Shown piece by piece: positions 52,307 to 61,515 of a stretch of 64,000 nt of DNA (position 1 is its first letter; every line of letters starts with the position of its first letter). The notes below the pieces were generated by a model that saw nothing but the letters and a program-made list of their open reading frames with translations, was not told the DNA's origin and searched no databases. A program made the position numbers and the translations under genes. This stretch comes from Burkholderia sp. D-99 (GTDB lineage Bacteria; Pseudomonadota; Gammaproteobacteria; Burkholderiales; Burkholderiaceae), in the NCBI RefSeq assembly GCF_011605345.1, contig NZ_JAAOXM010000002.1, positions 434,001 to 498,000 on the forward strand. The letters run 5' to 3'.

Positions 52307-52433
52307 GTAAGATCGTACCGGCGTCGCAACGCCCTGCCACCTGACCCGAGCTGGCCACGCGGCGGTCGCATCATGGCGGTCGTATCCAGTGCGCACTCGT
52401 CGTGCACGGGATCGCCCCGAGGACGCCACACTT

Positions 52434-52685
52434 TCAGATCAGGCTCGAGATGAGATGACACCCACATGTCGCCCGATGCCCGTGCCGGGCAATCGGGATA
52501 CCGCCATCCGTCATCGAAGAATCGCCTTCCTCGATAACGTTAGGTGACACGTCGGGGTGCTGCGGGCAAGACACGCGATCACCCTTGCGGGAGACGTAGC
52601 GGCCGTCAAAACGCATGGTCGTGGAGCCCGTTTCGACTTTGCCGCCGTGGTCTGTAGCATCTCCAATGCGAACAAGATTTATCAT
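52434..52685 (-). CDS. PAAR-domain protein (T6SS spike tip)
   Basis: 83 aa and a single PAAR domain: VRIGDATDHGGKVETGSTTMRF, then GDRVSCPQH, ending in RHGHRATCGCHLISSLI. The His and Cys residues bind zinc and sharpen the tip that sits on VgrG. It is the last gene of the minus-strand vgrG–effector–immunity group. It has no toxin extension, so it probably works for the separate effector. Confidence 0.92.
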   Translation of the reverse strand: MINLVRIGDATDHGGKVETGSTTMRFDGRYVSRKGDRVSCPQHPDVSPNVIEEGDSSMTDGGIPIARHGHRATCGCHLISSLI

Positions 52686-52695
52686 CGCCTTGATT

Positions 52696-53097
52696 TCAAC
52701 TTCCCTGATTGATGCAGTTCTTGACGAAGTCCGAATATCTTTTCTTATTCAAATGCAGTTCTTGCGGATGGCCTTCATCTCTAGACACATCAAATGCCTT
52801 CATCTTGCCTATATCCAAATTGACCCATCCGATCGCAACTTTCCCGTTAGCATTGTCTGGACTATCTGCGGGAACCGAGATTTGCACGCCGTATAAAGTT
52901 GTGGAGGGATTGCCGTTGTCATCCGACATTTCCTGAAGTTCAACCTGCATCTTGCTTTTAGGCATAGGGGAACTTGCGAGAGCCGGCACAACAAGATTTC
53001 GCAACTCTCGTTGGCAATTATATGGCGCGGCCAGGCTGACATGCGAAAAATACATAAGGCACGCGGCAAATATAAACGAAATGCTTTTTTCTTTCAC
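52696..53097 (-). CDS. Secreted candidate immunity protein, 133 aa
   Basis: A signal peptide (SISFIFAACLMYFSHVSLAAP) precedes a mature protein of about 110 aa with two cysteines (NCQRELRNL and KNCINQGS), likely disulfide-linked in the periplasm. The GC content is lower than usual for this genome. It lies between the first candidate immunity gene and the PAAR gene on the same strand. Periplasmic immunity to a peptidoglycan-cutting effector would suit this form; the function is inferred from context. Confidence 0.65.
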   Translation of the reverse strand: MKEKSISFIFAACLMYFSHVSLAAPYNCQRELRNLVVPALASSPMPKSKMQVELQEMSDDNGNPSTTLYGVQISVPADSPDNANGKVAIGWVNLDIGKMKAFDVSRDEGHPQELHLNKKRYSDFVKNCINQGS

Positions 53098-53191
53098 ATT
53101 ACATTTTCACGCAATTAAAATCGCAGGAGTGGCGAGTCCTCATCAACTTTACCGCCGTGGCCAGCGCCGCCATTCGCACAGATAAGATTCG

Positions 53192-53617
53192 TCATTCGGC
53201 GCCTTTCGGCTTAATAATTGGCTGAGGCGGAGCTATTCCGACACCATTCGACTTTAGTCGACTTTTCCTCACCCATCCTATCGTTGGCCCGCCTTCCTTC
53301 GCGCCCAAATATATTACCCGAGTGAATCCATTGTAGTTGGAATATGCATCAACCTGCTCGCTTGGCAAAATAAAGACCCCTTGCATTTTGCATGAAAAAT
53401 CCGGAGCAGAATAAAATTGAAGTCGCCCTCGTCCGACTACCGTTCTACCAGCCTTATCACCCATTATAAAATCACCCTCCTGGGAGGCACTGGCGTTCAA
53501 TTTTTCGCAGTCAACGGCCGAAAGCGCAAGAGGACAATGCCCAATGAGAAAAAATATTGCCGCACCGATCAAGGCCAATCTCTTGACAACTCCATTAACA
53601 TTCATATCAATCTTCAC
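53192..53617 (-). CDS. Secreted candidate immunity protein with SH3-like domain, 141 aa
   Basis: GTG 53617 overlaps the TGA of the effector gene (GTGA), which marks it as translationally coupled to the effector. ATG 53605 is an alternative. A signal segment (LALIGAAIFFLIGHCPLALSA) is followed by an SH3-like domain: VVGRGRLQFYSAPDFSCKMQGVFI, then VDAYSNYNGFTRVIYLG...TIGWVRKSRLK. It is the best candidate for the cognate immunity protein of the GH73 effector. Confidence 0.75.
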   Translation of the reverse strand: MKIDMNVNGVVKRLALIGAAIFFLIGHCPLALSAVDCEKLNASASQEGDFIMGDKAGRTVVGRGRLQFYSAPDFSCKMQGVFILPSEQVDAYSNYNGFTRVIYLGAKEGGPTIGWVRKSRLKSNGVGIAPPQPIIKPKGAE

Positions 53618-56385
53618 TTTAGATCGTATTGAGTTAGGTTGTATGGCTCGATCATTTTACCGATGAGCTTCTTACTGTAAATCGGATCTGTCGCATAGTG
53701 ACCGTCAAGACCTCTCGCGAATCCATAGGGGTCAGGGAGATGGGATCGAGCCTCTGCATACGGTTTACGAGTAGCGAGTAGCTCAGCGTGGAAATCGAAT
53801 GCCTCATTCCAAGTTGGGAATTTTTTAAATGGCTGCGGTATTCTAATTTCCTTCCCGTTGACAAACTCCGACGTCATCGCATTGACGAAATTTCCCGTGT
53901 CGAGGTCATGCTTATTCGCTTTAATTCCAAATGGATTGTTACTTCCGTGTGGCATTCGTTTACCAAAACCGCTTTCAAGCGCCCATTGGGCAAGCGAAAT
54001 AGATGCCGGGATTCCCCATTTGGATTGACTTGCTTGAGCCGCTTCGATGACCTCCGCGGGGAAGGCCGTTGTCCCGATCGCAGAAGGGCGCCGTGTCATA
54101 AAATTCCCGATGATCCCGACCGGATGAAAATGCCACGGATTGGGCTCCTTGGGAAACCCCTCCACGCTGGCGACTTGCTCCCACCACTGCAATTTACCGA
54201 TCCGCTCGAGCTCCGCCTTCCACAACCACAGCAACTTCTTCATCAGCGGGGACAGCGCTTCCCACTTACCCAAGCCACCGCCCCATTCACTTTCACACCG
54301 CACCACAATGTGGGATAGGGCTTCCGCCGTCCACTGCGTTTCCTGCGCATGTTTCAACTCCTGCGCAGTGACCTTCCCATCTTGATTCGCATCGATCGCC
54401 TTCTCAAGCTTCGCGATCAGCGAACTCGCATTGACCTTCGTTGCACTTGTCTCGAACTCGGTCTTGTTTTCATCCGCCAGAAGCTGCTCGGTGACGTAGA
54501 TATAACGCTTGAGCATGTCGATCGGCAAGATGCTGGTGTTGTCAGCCAGTTCGAAGCCAGGCCAATCCCAAGGGCCACACATTCGCACGAGGGGAGGATT
54601 TTGCTCGCAAACCCAGCCCGCCCGCTTGCTGCCGTCCTTAGCGCCGAGTTCGACGTAGTACCAAAACCGCCCCTTGTCGTCCTTTGCGACTTTGTCGGCA
54701 CCGCTTTTCTCAAGGTCGGCTCGCCGGAAGACGTTGCGGAAGTCCGAGCCCGGCCCTCGCGCATTCGAGAAGCTCAAGGGGAAGTCCTTCCACGCCGGAA
54801 TGATCCCGGTTGTCGTGGTGCCAGCGAGGCTACCGTCGACCCAGACGGGTGTGCCCGAATTGGTCAGAGTCGGCTTGGCATGGTGCCCCGCATTCGCGGG
54901 TGTCGTGACCGTTTTCGGTTGCACCTTGATCCACTTGGCCTTGGCGCTGCTGTCGAGGGGGACGAGCTTCAGGCCAGGTTGCAATTTCTGCTCCGGTTCC
55001 GGCAGGTCGGTGACCAACAACGCACCTGGCGAGATTTCCAGAAACGCGTTCTCCGGGGCGCGCTCCTTGGCCCGTGCCCGACTCTTCTTGATGAACGCCT
55101 CGAGTTCGGGGCCAGCGAATACTTCAAGATGAAGTTGCGACCGAGTCGGTTTCGCCGGCAGTAGTTTCGCGTCGGGGTAACGCAGATAATGCCCGAGATG
55201 ACCAACCACATCCCCGGCATTGACTCTATGAGGCGTCTTCAGCACGACGACCGCATCCAGTGGCTTGGGGTCGGCAATTAGGTCCAACTCATTCTCGGCC
55301 ACATAGCCATATGGCGCGTGCGGCGACACTGGCTCGCCGACGACTGTCGCGCCAGGCGTGCCGGATTTGATCACCAGGATCTTCGCCCAACCCGGTTTAG
55401 CTTTGGCCTTCTCGTCCGTGTTCGAGATCGTGAGCTCAGCTCCGGTCGGCAAGATACCGATGACCTTTCCGTTCGGCAGGTCGTAGATGCTGACGCCCGT
55501 GATCGGCGGCGGAAGGGGCTTGGTGTCTTTGGGCGCTTCGTCTTCCGGTGGGAGTTTGAAGTCGTTCTTGATGAAGTCGCCGAGCACATCGCGCGAAGGC
55601 AATGGCACTTTCGGATGTGGAACACTCTGCTTCCCTTTCGCCTTGTCACCGACCCGATAGTAGCGGTCCCCTTCCCAATACGACATCGGCTCTATGTTCG
55701 GCTTGGAGTGGTCGACCTTGCTTGCCTTCGCTTGCTTCGCCGCGGCTTCGTAGCCGTCGTGGTCCATCGTGTGCATGTACAGGCTAAAGAACGTCAACGT
55801 CTCGTCTGGAGCCGGTTTGCTTGAAGCCGGCGCCGGCGCCGGAGCCGGTGCTGTTCCTGGTGGCGTCGTTGGTGCGGATCCGGCTGCCGCTGCCGCCTTG
55901 GATGGCGATGCCGGATGCGCTGGAGCACTTTTTGCCGAGTCCGGCTTTGCGGGCGCGGGTGGGGGGGGCGGGGGTGGAAGTTGCAGCCGATGGCGAATCA
56001 GTACGAAGCCGGTCGAATACAGCGCATGTCGACCGTCCTGGTACTCTTGTTCAGGATACTTGCTGTCGAGCCGGTACGCGACCACTTCACCATCAGCGAT
56101 TGCGCGGACGCCGTCGTCTTGCTTCAGTGGCACACCCGTATTCTGGTCGAAATGGATGCCACCGTGCCACATGCCGTTTGCGCCAAGCGGATAGTAGCCA
56201 TCTTCGGCAGTCGCCAGCGCCTTCATGTAGGTCATCGGATCATCTGGGTCTTCCTTGCCCGCCGGCGTGAATGGAAATGCCCATTTCAGCGGTGTGAAGG
56301 GCTTCGGCGCAGCTGGGCTAGGCGCGGCAGGTGTACTCGCCGGCTTGGCCGGCGTGGCGGATTTCGGCGAATGACTTTTGTCCAT
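53614..56385 (-). CDS. T6SS effector: M23-like domain, SH3-like and EF-hand regions, C-terminal GH73 glucosaminidase
   Basis: The 923-aa protein starts with a Pro/Ala-rich tail (SPKSATPAKPASTPAAPSP). Residues 50-430 resemble a LytM/M23 endopeptidase: MWHGGIHFDQNTGVP near 72 and QLHLEVF near 416, where the first His of the canonical H-x-H is Gln. SH3-like stretches with Gly-Trp turns follow. An EF-hand (DANQDGKVTAQEL) lies near 663. The last 180 residues are a GH73 N-acetylglucosaminidase with the acid Glu in SLAQWALESGFGK near 805, and NPFGIKA. It has no signal peptide, so delivery must be by VgrG, whose gene lies 60 bp upstream. It would cut peptidoglycan in rival cells. Confidence 0.88.
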   Translation of the reverse strand: MDKSHSPKSATPAKPASTPAAPSPAAPKPFTPLKWAFPFTPAGKEDPDDPMTYMKALATAEDGYYPLGANGMWHGGIHFDQNTGVPLKQDDGVRAIADGEVVAYRLDSKYPEQEYQDGRHALYSTGFVLIRHRLQLPPPPPPPAPAKPDSAKSAPAHPASPSKAAAAAGSAPTTPPGTAPAPAPAPASSKPAPDETLTFFSLYMHTMDHDGYEAAAKQAKASKVDHSKPNIEPMSYWEGDRYYRVGDKAKGKQSVPHPKVPLPSRDVLGDFIKNDFKLPPEDEAPKDTKPLPPPITGVSIYDLPNGKVIGILPTGAELTISNTDEKAKAKPGWAKILVIKSGTPGATVVGEPVSPHAPYGYVAENELDLIADPKPLDAVVVLKTPHRVNAGDVVGHLGHYLRYPDAKLLPAKPTRSQLHLEVFAGPELEAFIKKSRARAKERAPENAFLEISPGALLVTDLPEPEQKLQPGLKLVPLDSSAKAKWIKVQPKTVTTPANAGHHAKPTLTNSGTPVWVDGSLAGTTTTGIIPAWKDFPLSFSNARGPGSDFRNVFRRADLEKSGADKVAKDDKGRFWYYVELGAKDGSKRAGWVCEQNPPLVRMCGPWDWPGFELADNTSILPIDMLKRYIYVTEQLLADENKTEFETSATKVNASSLIAKLEKAIDANQDGKVTAQELKHAQETQWTAEALSHIVVRCESEWGGGLGKWEALSPLMKKLLWLWKAELERIGKLQWWEQVASVEGFPKEPNPWHFHPVGIIGNFMTRRPSAIGTTAFPAEVIEAAQASQSKWGIPASISLAQWALESGFGKRMPHGSNNPFGIKANKHDLDTGNFVNAMTSEFVNGKEIRIPQPFKKFPTWNEAFDFHAELLATRKPYAEARSHLPDPYGFARGLDGHYATDPIYSKKLIGKMIEPYNLTQYDLK

Positions 56386-56445
56386 GTCTCTCGAGATCTC
56401 TCAGTTCTCTCGTTTTGCGGAAGCGCGCTGTTCACAGGTCAAACG

Positions 56446-58953
56446 TCAGCCGGAGAAGAGCGAGCCGCGACCGCCGTCAGTCGATACCGGCGTCGCTTGC
56501 AAGGGATCGCGAATCGTCCCGCTTCCACCGCCGGACTTATCCCAACTTCCGCATTTTTCTAAAATCTGCCCGGTCGTCACGTTCTCGATCAAACCGCCCT
56601 TGATGCTGATGTACGAGCCACCGGCACCGATCCAGACTTCCTTCGCTGCCGTCAGAATCAACCGGCCGTCAGCGCTCTCGATCTTCACATCCTGCAGGGC
56701 CACCAGCGAGGCAGTGCTGCTTTGGGCCTGGATGTCCACAGGTCCCTTCGCTGCAAAAATCTTGATGCCGAGGTTCTGGGCGAACACACTGATCTTGTCG
56801 AGCACACTTACCAACAACGACTTGCCGGCAGCGAGGTTAACGTTTTTGCCGGCAACAACGTTCGCGTGCTGGTTCGCCGTGACATGCACTGATTGCTGCG
56901 TCGACGCAGCAATGCCTTCGGGGCTCGACAGCAACATCACGGGCTTCGAGAAACCGTTCGCGCTCCCGGTGCCGCCGCCGGCCGTGCGGCCGCCGCTGGT
57001 CGAGCCTGCGACCGCGCGCTGCGTCGCATCGGTGAACGATTTCAGTGCGGCCTGGCCGTCTTGCAGGCTCTCGGCACGATTCGTTTCGCTGGCCTTCGAC
57101 ACGGTTTCGAACACTGCCTCCGCGCCCGCAAGTGGCTCGGTTGCCGCCGTCACGTTCAGCGGCTGAGCGGTGGCCGGCTGTGTCGACACATACAGCCCCT
57201 GTTCAGCCCGCACCGCACCGTGCGCGCCCGACTTCAGGTCGAAGCCGTTGCCGAGGAATGCGCCTCGCGTGTTGTCGGATTGCTCGATCAGGTAGCCCAG
57301 ATGTAGGTGGGAGCTGTAACTCGACGAGTAAAGGTGAACCCGGTTCTGGCCGCTCGAGTCATCCATAACGAGCTGGTTGAAACCATCGCCACCGTATTCA
57401 CGAGACCGAAAGCCCGACAGCAGGCCGTGCGTATGCCATACAGGCATCGTCGCACCACCGTGCAGCCTCGATATGATCACCGGCCGGTCGCAATCGCCGT
57501 TCACGAACCCCAGGAGCACCTGATCGTCTTTGCGCAACGGGAAGTAGCCGCCGCGCTTCGCGCCAGCGTCCGGCATCGCCGCGCGAATCCACGTCGTCGA
57601 CTTCGTATTGCGATCGTTCCGGCTGTTCGACGTGCGGACTCGCACGCGGTTGCCATCGTCCGTGAGGATCTCCTCTTCACTGTCCGTCACTACGATCGCC
57701 GTCTGCAGGTGCATTTCAGGCTTCTCGTGCTCGAATGGGCTGCGGAACGGTGTCTTGCGGCGTTGCGCCTCGATCTCGACATGGAAGAATCCGACGCCGC
57801 CATCACGATGGCTCACGGTCGCACCGGTCCTGCCCGCTTGGACCTGCTCGATTTCGCTACGCAGGCTGCGCGGAAACCATGTGAGCGTGTCCATGCCCGG
57901 CAGGTTGTTCTGAATCAGCCAGTCGCTTGCGATGATCGAAAGTTCGCGCTCGTCCTCCGGCAGCGTGTCGAGGACGGGATGCCCCGACACCTTGAACCAG
58001 TGGCCGGGAAGCGCGTAACGTGGGCTGCCGATTGCGAAATAGCGCTTCGACCGAGATGCCCATTCCTCGGTGCGAATCCGGGCCTGCTGTTCGCCGACGT
58101 CGGATCCAGCCCAGGTCTGCGACCCGGTATAGAGATAGTCCTCACCTTGACCAGGCAAGTCCTCCAGATCCGCGGCTGGCGTGCTGACCTGTTGGTCGAG
58201 ATTAGGGCGCTTATAGTCGACCGTGCCGATCGTGAGCGTGTCGCTTTGCGCGTCTTGCTGCTCGCTCAACTGGGTGAGCCCATCGAAATCTTCATCCGTG
58301 CCGGCATGACTGAACTTCATCTCGGCATTCGGCAGCGACGGCCCGAAATAGAGGTCGTCCATCATGACAACCTTGTGAGACTTCCCGTCTTTCGCGAAGT
58401 CGAAGCGCATGAACACGCCGACTTCCTCGAGACTCCGGTGCACGAAGTTCCAGTCGGTTTCCCACTGCACGCGATGCGAATACGAGCGGATCGTGCCGCG
58501 CAACTCGAGCTCGTAATTGCCAGATGCCTGCGGATGCTTGTTCAACACGTCGGTCAGGATCTGCCAGCCACCGGCCTCCTGCCAGTCGCGGCGATCACTG
58601 CTGAGCTTCAAGAAGCTCAACCAAGAAGAGAATTGGAGCTGAATATAGGAGATGGAGCCGTCGTATCCCAGCCGACGGGCCCGCTGCACGTAACCATGAA
58701 TCGGCAGGTATCCGCCGTCCGTCTGCTGAATCCAGAGCGTGACGGGTTTCAGGATCAGCGCGTTGAGCTTGATCTTGTCGCCCATGACCGACGAGGCATC
58801 GACAACGACTTCAAAATTGCGGCCAAGTCGGGCGCTGATCTTGACGTACAACGGCACAAGCCAGTCTTCACCGAGTGGCGTGTCGAGCTTGATGATGCGA
58901 TCGAACTGCGCGTGCCCTCCGTGTAGCGCCTTCAGCAAAACTTCCCCACTCAT
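56446..58953 (-). CDS. vgrG: Type VI secretion VgrG spike protein
   Basis: 835 aa from ATG 58953 (MSGEVLLKALHGGHAQFDRII); a TTG at 58980 is in frame but less likely. The gp27-like part has LTDVLNKHPQAS and DWNFVHRSLEEVGVFMRFDF. The gp5-like OB-fold has NRVRVRTSNSR and RKDDQVLLGFVNGDCDRPVIISRLH. The C-terminal DUF2345 beta-helix contains LLSSPEGIAASTQQSVHVTANQHANVVAGKNVNLAAGKS. The end is GSLFSG without a toxin domain. It delivers the adjacent effector. It begins the minus-strand operon that ends with a PAAR gene. Confidence 0.95.
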   Translation of the reverse strand: MSGEVLLKALHGGHAQFDRIIKLDTPLGEDWLVPLYVKISARLGRNFEVVVDASSVMGDKIKLNALILKPVTLWIQQTDGGYLPIHGYVQRARRLGYDGSISYIQLQFSSWLSFLKLSSDRRDWQEAGGWQILTDVLNKHPQASGNYELELRGTIRSYSHRVQWETDWNFVHRSLEEVGVFMRFDFAKDGKSHKVVMMDDLYFGPSLPNAEMKFSHAGTDEDFDGLTQLSEQQDAQSDTLTIGTVDYKRPNLDQQVSTPAADLEDLPGQGEDYLYTGSQTWAGSDVGEQQARIRTEEWASRSKRYFAIGSPRYALPGHWFKVSGHPVLDTLPEDERELSIIASDWLIQNNLPGMDTLTWFPRSLRSEIEQVQAGRTGATVSHRDGGVGFFHVEIEAQRRKTPFRSPFEHEKPEMHLQTAIVVTDSEEEILTDDGNRVRVRTSNSRNDRNTKSTTWIRAAMPDAGAKRGGYFPLRKDDQVLLGFVNGDCDRPVIISRLHGGATMPVWHTHGLLSGFRSREYGGDGFNQLVMDDSSGQNRVHLYSSSYSSHLHLGYLIEQSDNTRGAFLGNGFDLKSGAHGAVRAEQGLYVSTQPATAQPLNVTAATEPLAGAEAVFETVSKASETNRAESLQDGQAALKSFTDATQRAVAGSTSGGRTAGGGTGSANGFSKPVMLLSSPEGIAASTQQSVHVTANQHANVVAGKNVNLAAGKSLLVSVLDKISVFAQNLGIKIFAAKGPVDIQAQSSTASLVALQDVKIESADGRLILTAAKEVWIGAGGSYISIKGGLIENVTTGQILEKCGSWDKSGGGSGTIRDPLQATPVSTDGGRGSLFSG

Positions 58954-59590
58954 GCGGATACCCCGTCTGATGGTAAACAAACGCAGCGTTTATTGCCCTC
59001 TCAGAGCCGCATTTGAATTTGTAAGATTCGTTGTCGTCGCGATTGATTATTCTTTCATTAACCATACAACTCGGGCGCTAATTAGAAACACCGCGCACGT
59101 GTCTTTTATCAATCGCTTCGACTAGAAAGTCATTTTGCGCTCGTATGGTAATACAAGTAGTCGCGATTGCGCGTTCTAGCGTGGGGGCGATCGTCAGCGA
59201 TCGTTAAATTTCTTTCACGTGCAGGATGGCGGGGATGGCAAACACAACCGGATCGCAGTGTATTCAAGCCGGGTCCCGCCTCGGCCTCATCCATCGAATG
59301 TCAAATCGACATTACTTCAGCAATCCGAATAATCCGTCCGTCACTTTTTAACCATCTGATCTGTTTTGCATGAAATGCTGCCTGCTGGATTTTGGCGCCA
59401 CGAGCTCCCAGCCTATTTTCTCATCTCCCCACTCAATTCATTTAGATCGTTCGATATCTTTTAATTTCACAACCAACTCCCGATACGTAAGGCATTTTTT
59501 AATCCTTGCTTCGACTTCCCAATCCGCCGTGTCTGCGCGATCGACGCCCGCAGTGAGTCGTTGATCGACGACTATTCATTAGGTACGCCA
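58954..59590. other. AT-richer intergenic region of the T6SS island
   Basis: This 637-bp region separates the vgrG operon from the decayed plus-strand module. It is clearly AT-richer than the genome (for example 59030-59110 and 59400-59480), as is common at the edges of horizontally gained VgrG islands. It should hold the vgrG promoter. No gene seen. Confidence 0.5.
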
Positions 59591-60219
59591 ATGGCTATAT
59601 CTCGATCCATCGGGGCGTGTACATTGGTTATCCCCCTTATCGGACCTCATAGTCCTTGGCCGGACTTCAAGACCCAACGTGAGCAGCTCGCATGGATCGG
59701 CCCGCCCGCAACGGGCGACACGCAGGCGTTCGAAGCAAAAGTGCGCGAGCCCCGCGCGGTGCAGGCATGGAAGGCAACGATCGAACAGGCCGCAAAAAAT
59801 GCCGAGATAGGTGTCACCGACCTCAAGTTCGTCGTACACGACACCGGTCATGGCAGCGACGCGGCCTCGCCTCACTGTCCCAGTCGTTGACCGAAACGCT
59901 CCCGGAATACGACCACGTGAAGCAGACCTTCAATACGGCCGCGGTGCTCGGCGACATGGGCACCGGGTCCGCGCTCACCGACGTGGTTCTGGCGATCGGC
60001 CGGGCCAATCACCTGGGTGGCAACACACTAGTGGCCGGCACGACCGCCTCCGACCACCCAGTGGCGGTCGTCGTGAAGCCGCCTAGCAAATTGACGGCGA
60101 TCGATCCCGACCGCAACTGGTTCCGGGCAGGCGGCGAAGGGGATGCGTATCTGCCATGGTGGGGCAAGCGATTCGACGGCGACTATCCCGATTGGCGCGG
60201 GCAAGGCTATTCGTATTGA
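59591..60219 (+). pseudogene. Frameshifted T6SS-associated gene
   Basis: The first part, from ATG 59591 (MAISRSIGACTLVIPLIGPHSPWPD), ends at 59890. From about 59855 the matching continuation runs in another frame (LASLSQSLTETLPEYDHVKQTFNTAAVLG...) to the stop at 60219, ending RGQGYSY. The frame change fits a one-base deletion near gacgcggcctcgcc. It joins to about 209 residues if repaired. Position directly before a PAAR gene suggests an effector- or adaptor-type protein of the T6SS module; the family is not certain. A sequencing error would give the same picture. Confidence 0.75.
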
Positions 60220-60228
60220 GGAAGCAGT

Positions 60229-60486
60229 ATGCGCGGCGTGATTCGAGTAGGCGATCGACATAGTCACGGCGGAACCGTGGAAACCGGCGCGCCGAACAGC
60301 AAGGTCATGGGGCGTGCGGTTGGTCGTATCGGCGACCGTTGCATCTGTCCCGAGCACGGTGAAGTCGTCATTGCAGAGGGTGATGCGAACCTCAAAGTCG
60401 ACGGGGCCAACGCCGCGCTCGACGGCCACAAGACCTCATGCGGTGCAGTCCTGTTTTCCAGCCTGTCTACGTCCGGGCGACCATGA
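60229..60486 (+). CDS. PAAR-domain protein (T6SS spike tip)
   Basis: 85 aa and one PAAR domain: MRGVIRVGDRHSHGGTVETGAP, then VGRIGDRCICPEHGEVVIAEGD, ending in ALDGHKTSCGAVLFSSL. The zinc-binding His/Cys set is complete. It follows the frameshifted gene after 9 bp and overlaps a short ORF at 60483 (ATGA). It is related to, but distinct from, the PAAR at 52434. Confidence 0.92.
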   Translation: MRGVIRVGDRHSHGGTVETGAPNSKVMGRAVGRIGDRCICPEHGEVVIAEGDANLKVDGANAALDGHKTSCGAVLFSSLSTSGRP

Positions 60487-60683
60487 GCGCTAGTGACATG
60501 ACGCCGCCTGATCTACCGCTGCTTCATGGCAGCGCTTCATGGAAATCGCGGGTCTCTTCGGACCGGCGAAAACTCAACCTATGGGGCGATCCAGTCGACT
60601 TCGCAAGACGTTTGCAGTCTTGCGAAGTCGGTGTCGCTAATCGGCCAGAAGCGGTCGGTCGACGTCAACGCCTAGATCGTTGA
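60483..60683 (+). CDS. Short ORF after PAAR, probable effector-gene remnant
   Basis: ATG 60483 overlaps the PAAR stop (ATGA), a typical link in PAAR–effector operons. The frame gives only 66 residues (MSASDMTPPDLPLLHGSASW...) and ends in a basic, low-quality stretch. The second half contains the perfect inverted repeat at 60596-60630. A normal effector gene was probably lost or truncated here. Whether the short peptide is made is unknown. Confidence 0.45.
   Translation: MSASDMTPPDLPLLHGSASWKSRVSSDRRKLNLWGDPVDFARRLQSCEVGVANRPEAVGRRQRLDR
60596..60630. repeat. Perfect 14-bp inverted repeat, 7-nt loop
   Basis: Arms cgacttcgcaagac (60596-60609) and gtcttgcgaagtcg (60617-60630) with loop gtttgca. 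It is not followed by a T-run, so it does not look like a terminator. It lies inside the short ORF at the point where effector sequence seems to be lost, so a recombination scar or target is possible. Confidence 0.9.
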
Positions 60684-60765
60684 CAATGGCCGTGCCGGTC
60701 CGTCGATGGCCCGGCGCGGAAATCCAGATCGTAAGTCTCAATTGCTGTCAAATGGGGACAACCAG

Positions 60766-61515
60766 ATGAAACTTGAGGCCGGATATGATCAGACGTTTCA
60801 GTATGTGCGACAAAATGCGCACGACCTGACGTACGACGTTGGGTTTCACGTATATCAGCGCAACGACGGAACATTCATATTCGGCTACGAAGTCGTGCAG
60901 GAGGCAACCGATTGTCGATTCGGAAATGGCGCTAGTAGGTTGGACTTCGAGGGTACGCGCGAAGAAGCGGAAGCACACGTGCGGGCATTACTAGAAAAGA
61001 TGATCGATAATCTGACGGACGAGGGTGGGGAGAGAGTAACGCGAACAGGCGAACGTGCCGGTTATCGGATTGTCGAATGGAACGAAGGGACTGACGGGGC
61101 TATCGAGGACATAGTTCTACGTTGTCCGGAATTAGTGCTCGGGCGATATATTGCAATTGCAAGTTGTGACAGCGGGCCATATACGCCGACCGATGAGGAA
61201 CTCACGGCGGGATGGTCAAAATTCGGCGAACTCGCGGTCAGTCCATTAGTCAAGGCGGTATCGCGGCTTCCGATGCCAGGCTTTGATGAGTGGTATGTGT
61301 ACGATAGGCTTATCAAGTTTGAATCCCATTCAAACTTCGTGAATCGTTTAGGTTTTAGCCCGCTCAACGTCAATGACAAGTACACCGAAGAATTCTGGAA
61401 ACAGGTTGCCAAGTTAGAGCCTCTGCACGTGCTTGGATCGGGCACACCCGGTTTGTTCTTGGTCACGCGTGACGAATTTCTTTTCCAGGCAGCAGTTCGT
61501 GAAGTAGAGCTTTGA
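60766..61515 (+). CDS. Orphan immunity-like hypothetical protein, 249 aa
   Basis: ATG 60766 (MKLEAGYDQTFQYVRQNAHDLTYDVGF). The protein is soluble, acidic and rich in aromatic residues (VYQRNDGTFIFGYEVV, FDEWYVYDRLIKFESHSNFVNRLGF, LFLVTRDEFLFQAAV). The GC content is lower than in core genes. It has the size and place of a cytoplasmic immunity protein for the missing effector, but no family is recognised. It follows the short ORF after 82 bp. Confidence 0.7.
   Translation: MKLEAGYDQTFQYVRQNAHDLTYDVGFHVYQRNDGTFIFGYEVVQEATDCRFGNGASRLDFEGTREEAEAHVRALLEKMIDNLTDEGGERVTRTGERAGYRIVEWNEGTDGAIEDIVLRCPELVLGRYIAIASCDSGPYTPTDEELTAGWSKFGELAVSPLVKAVSRLPMPGFDEWYVYDRLIKFESHSNFVNRLGFSPLNVNDKYTEEFWKQVAKLEPLHVLGSGTPGLFLVTRDEFLFQAAVREVEL

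Noticed and set aside
60596..60630. The 14-bp inverted repeat as a terminator
   Set aside because: No T-run follows on either strand and it lies inside an ORF.
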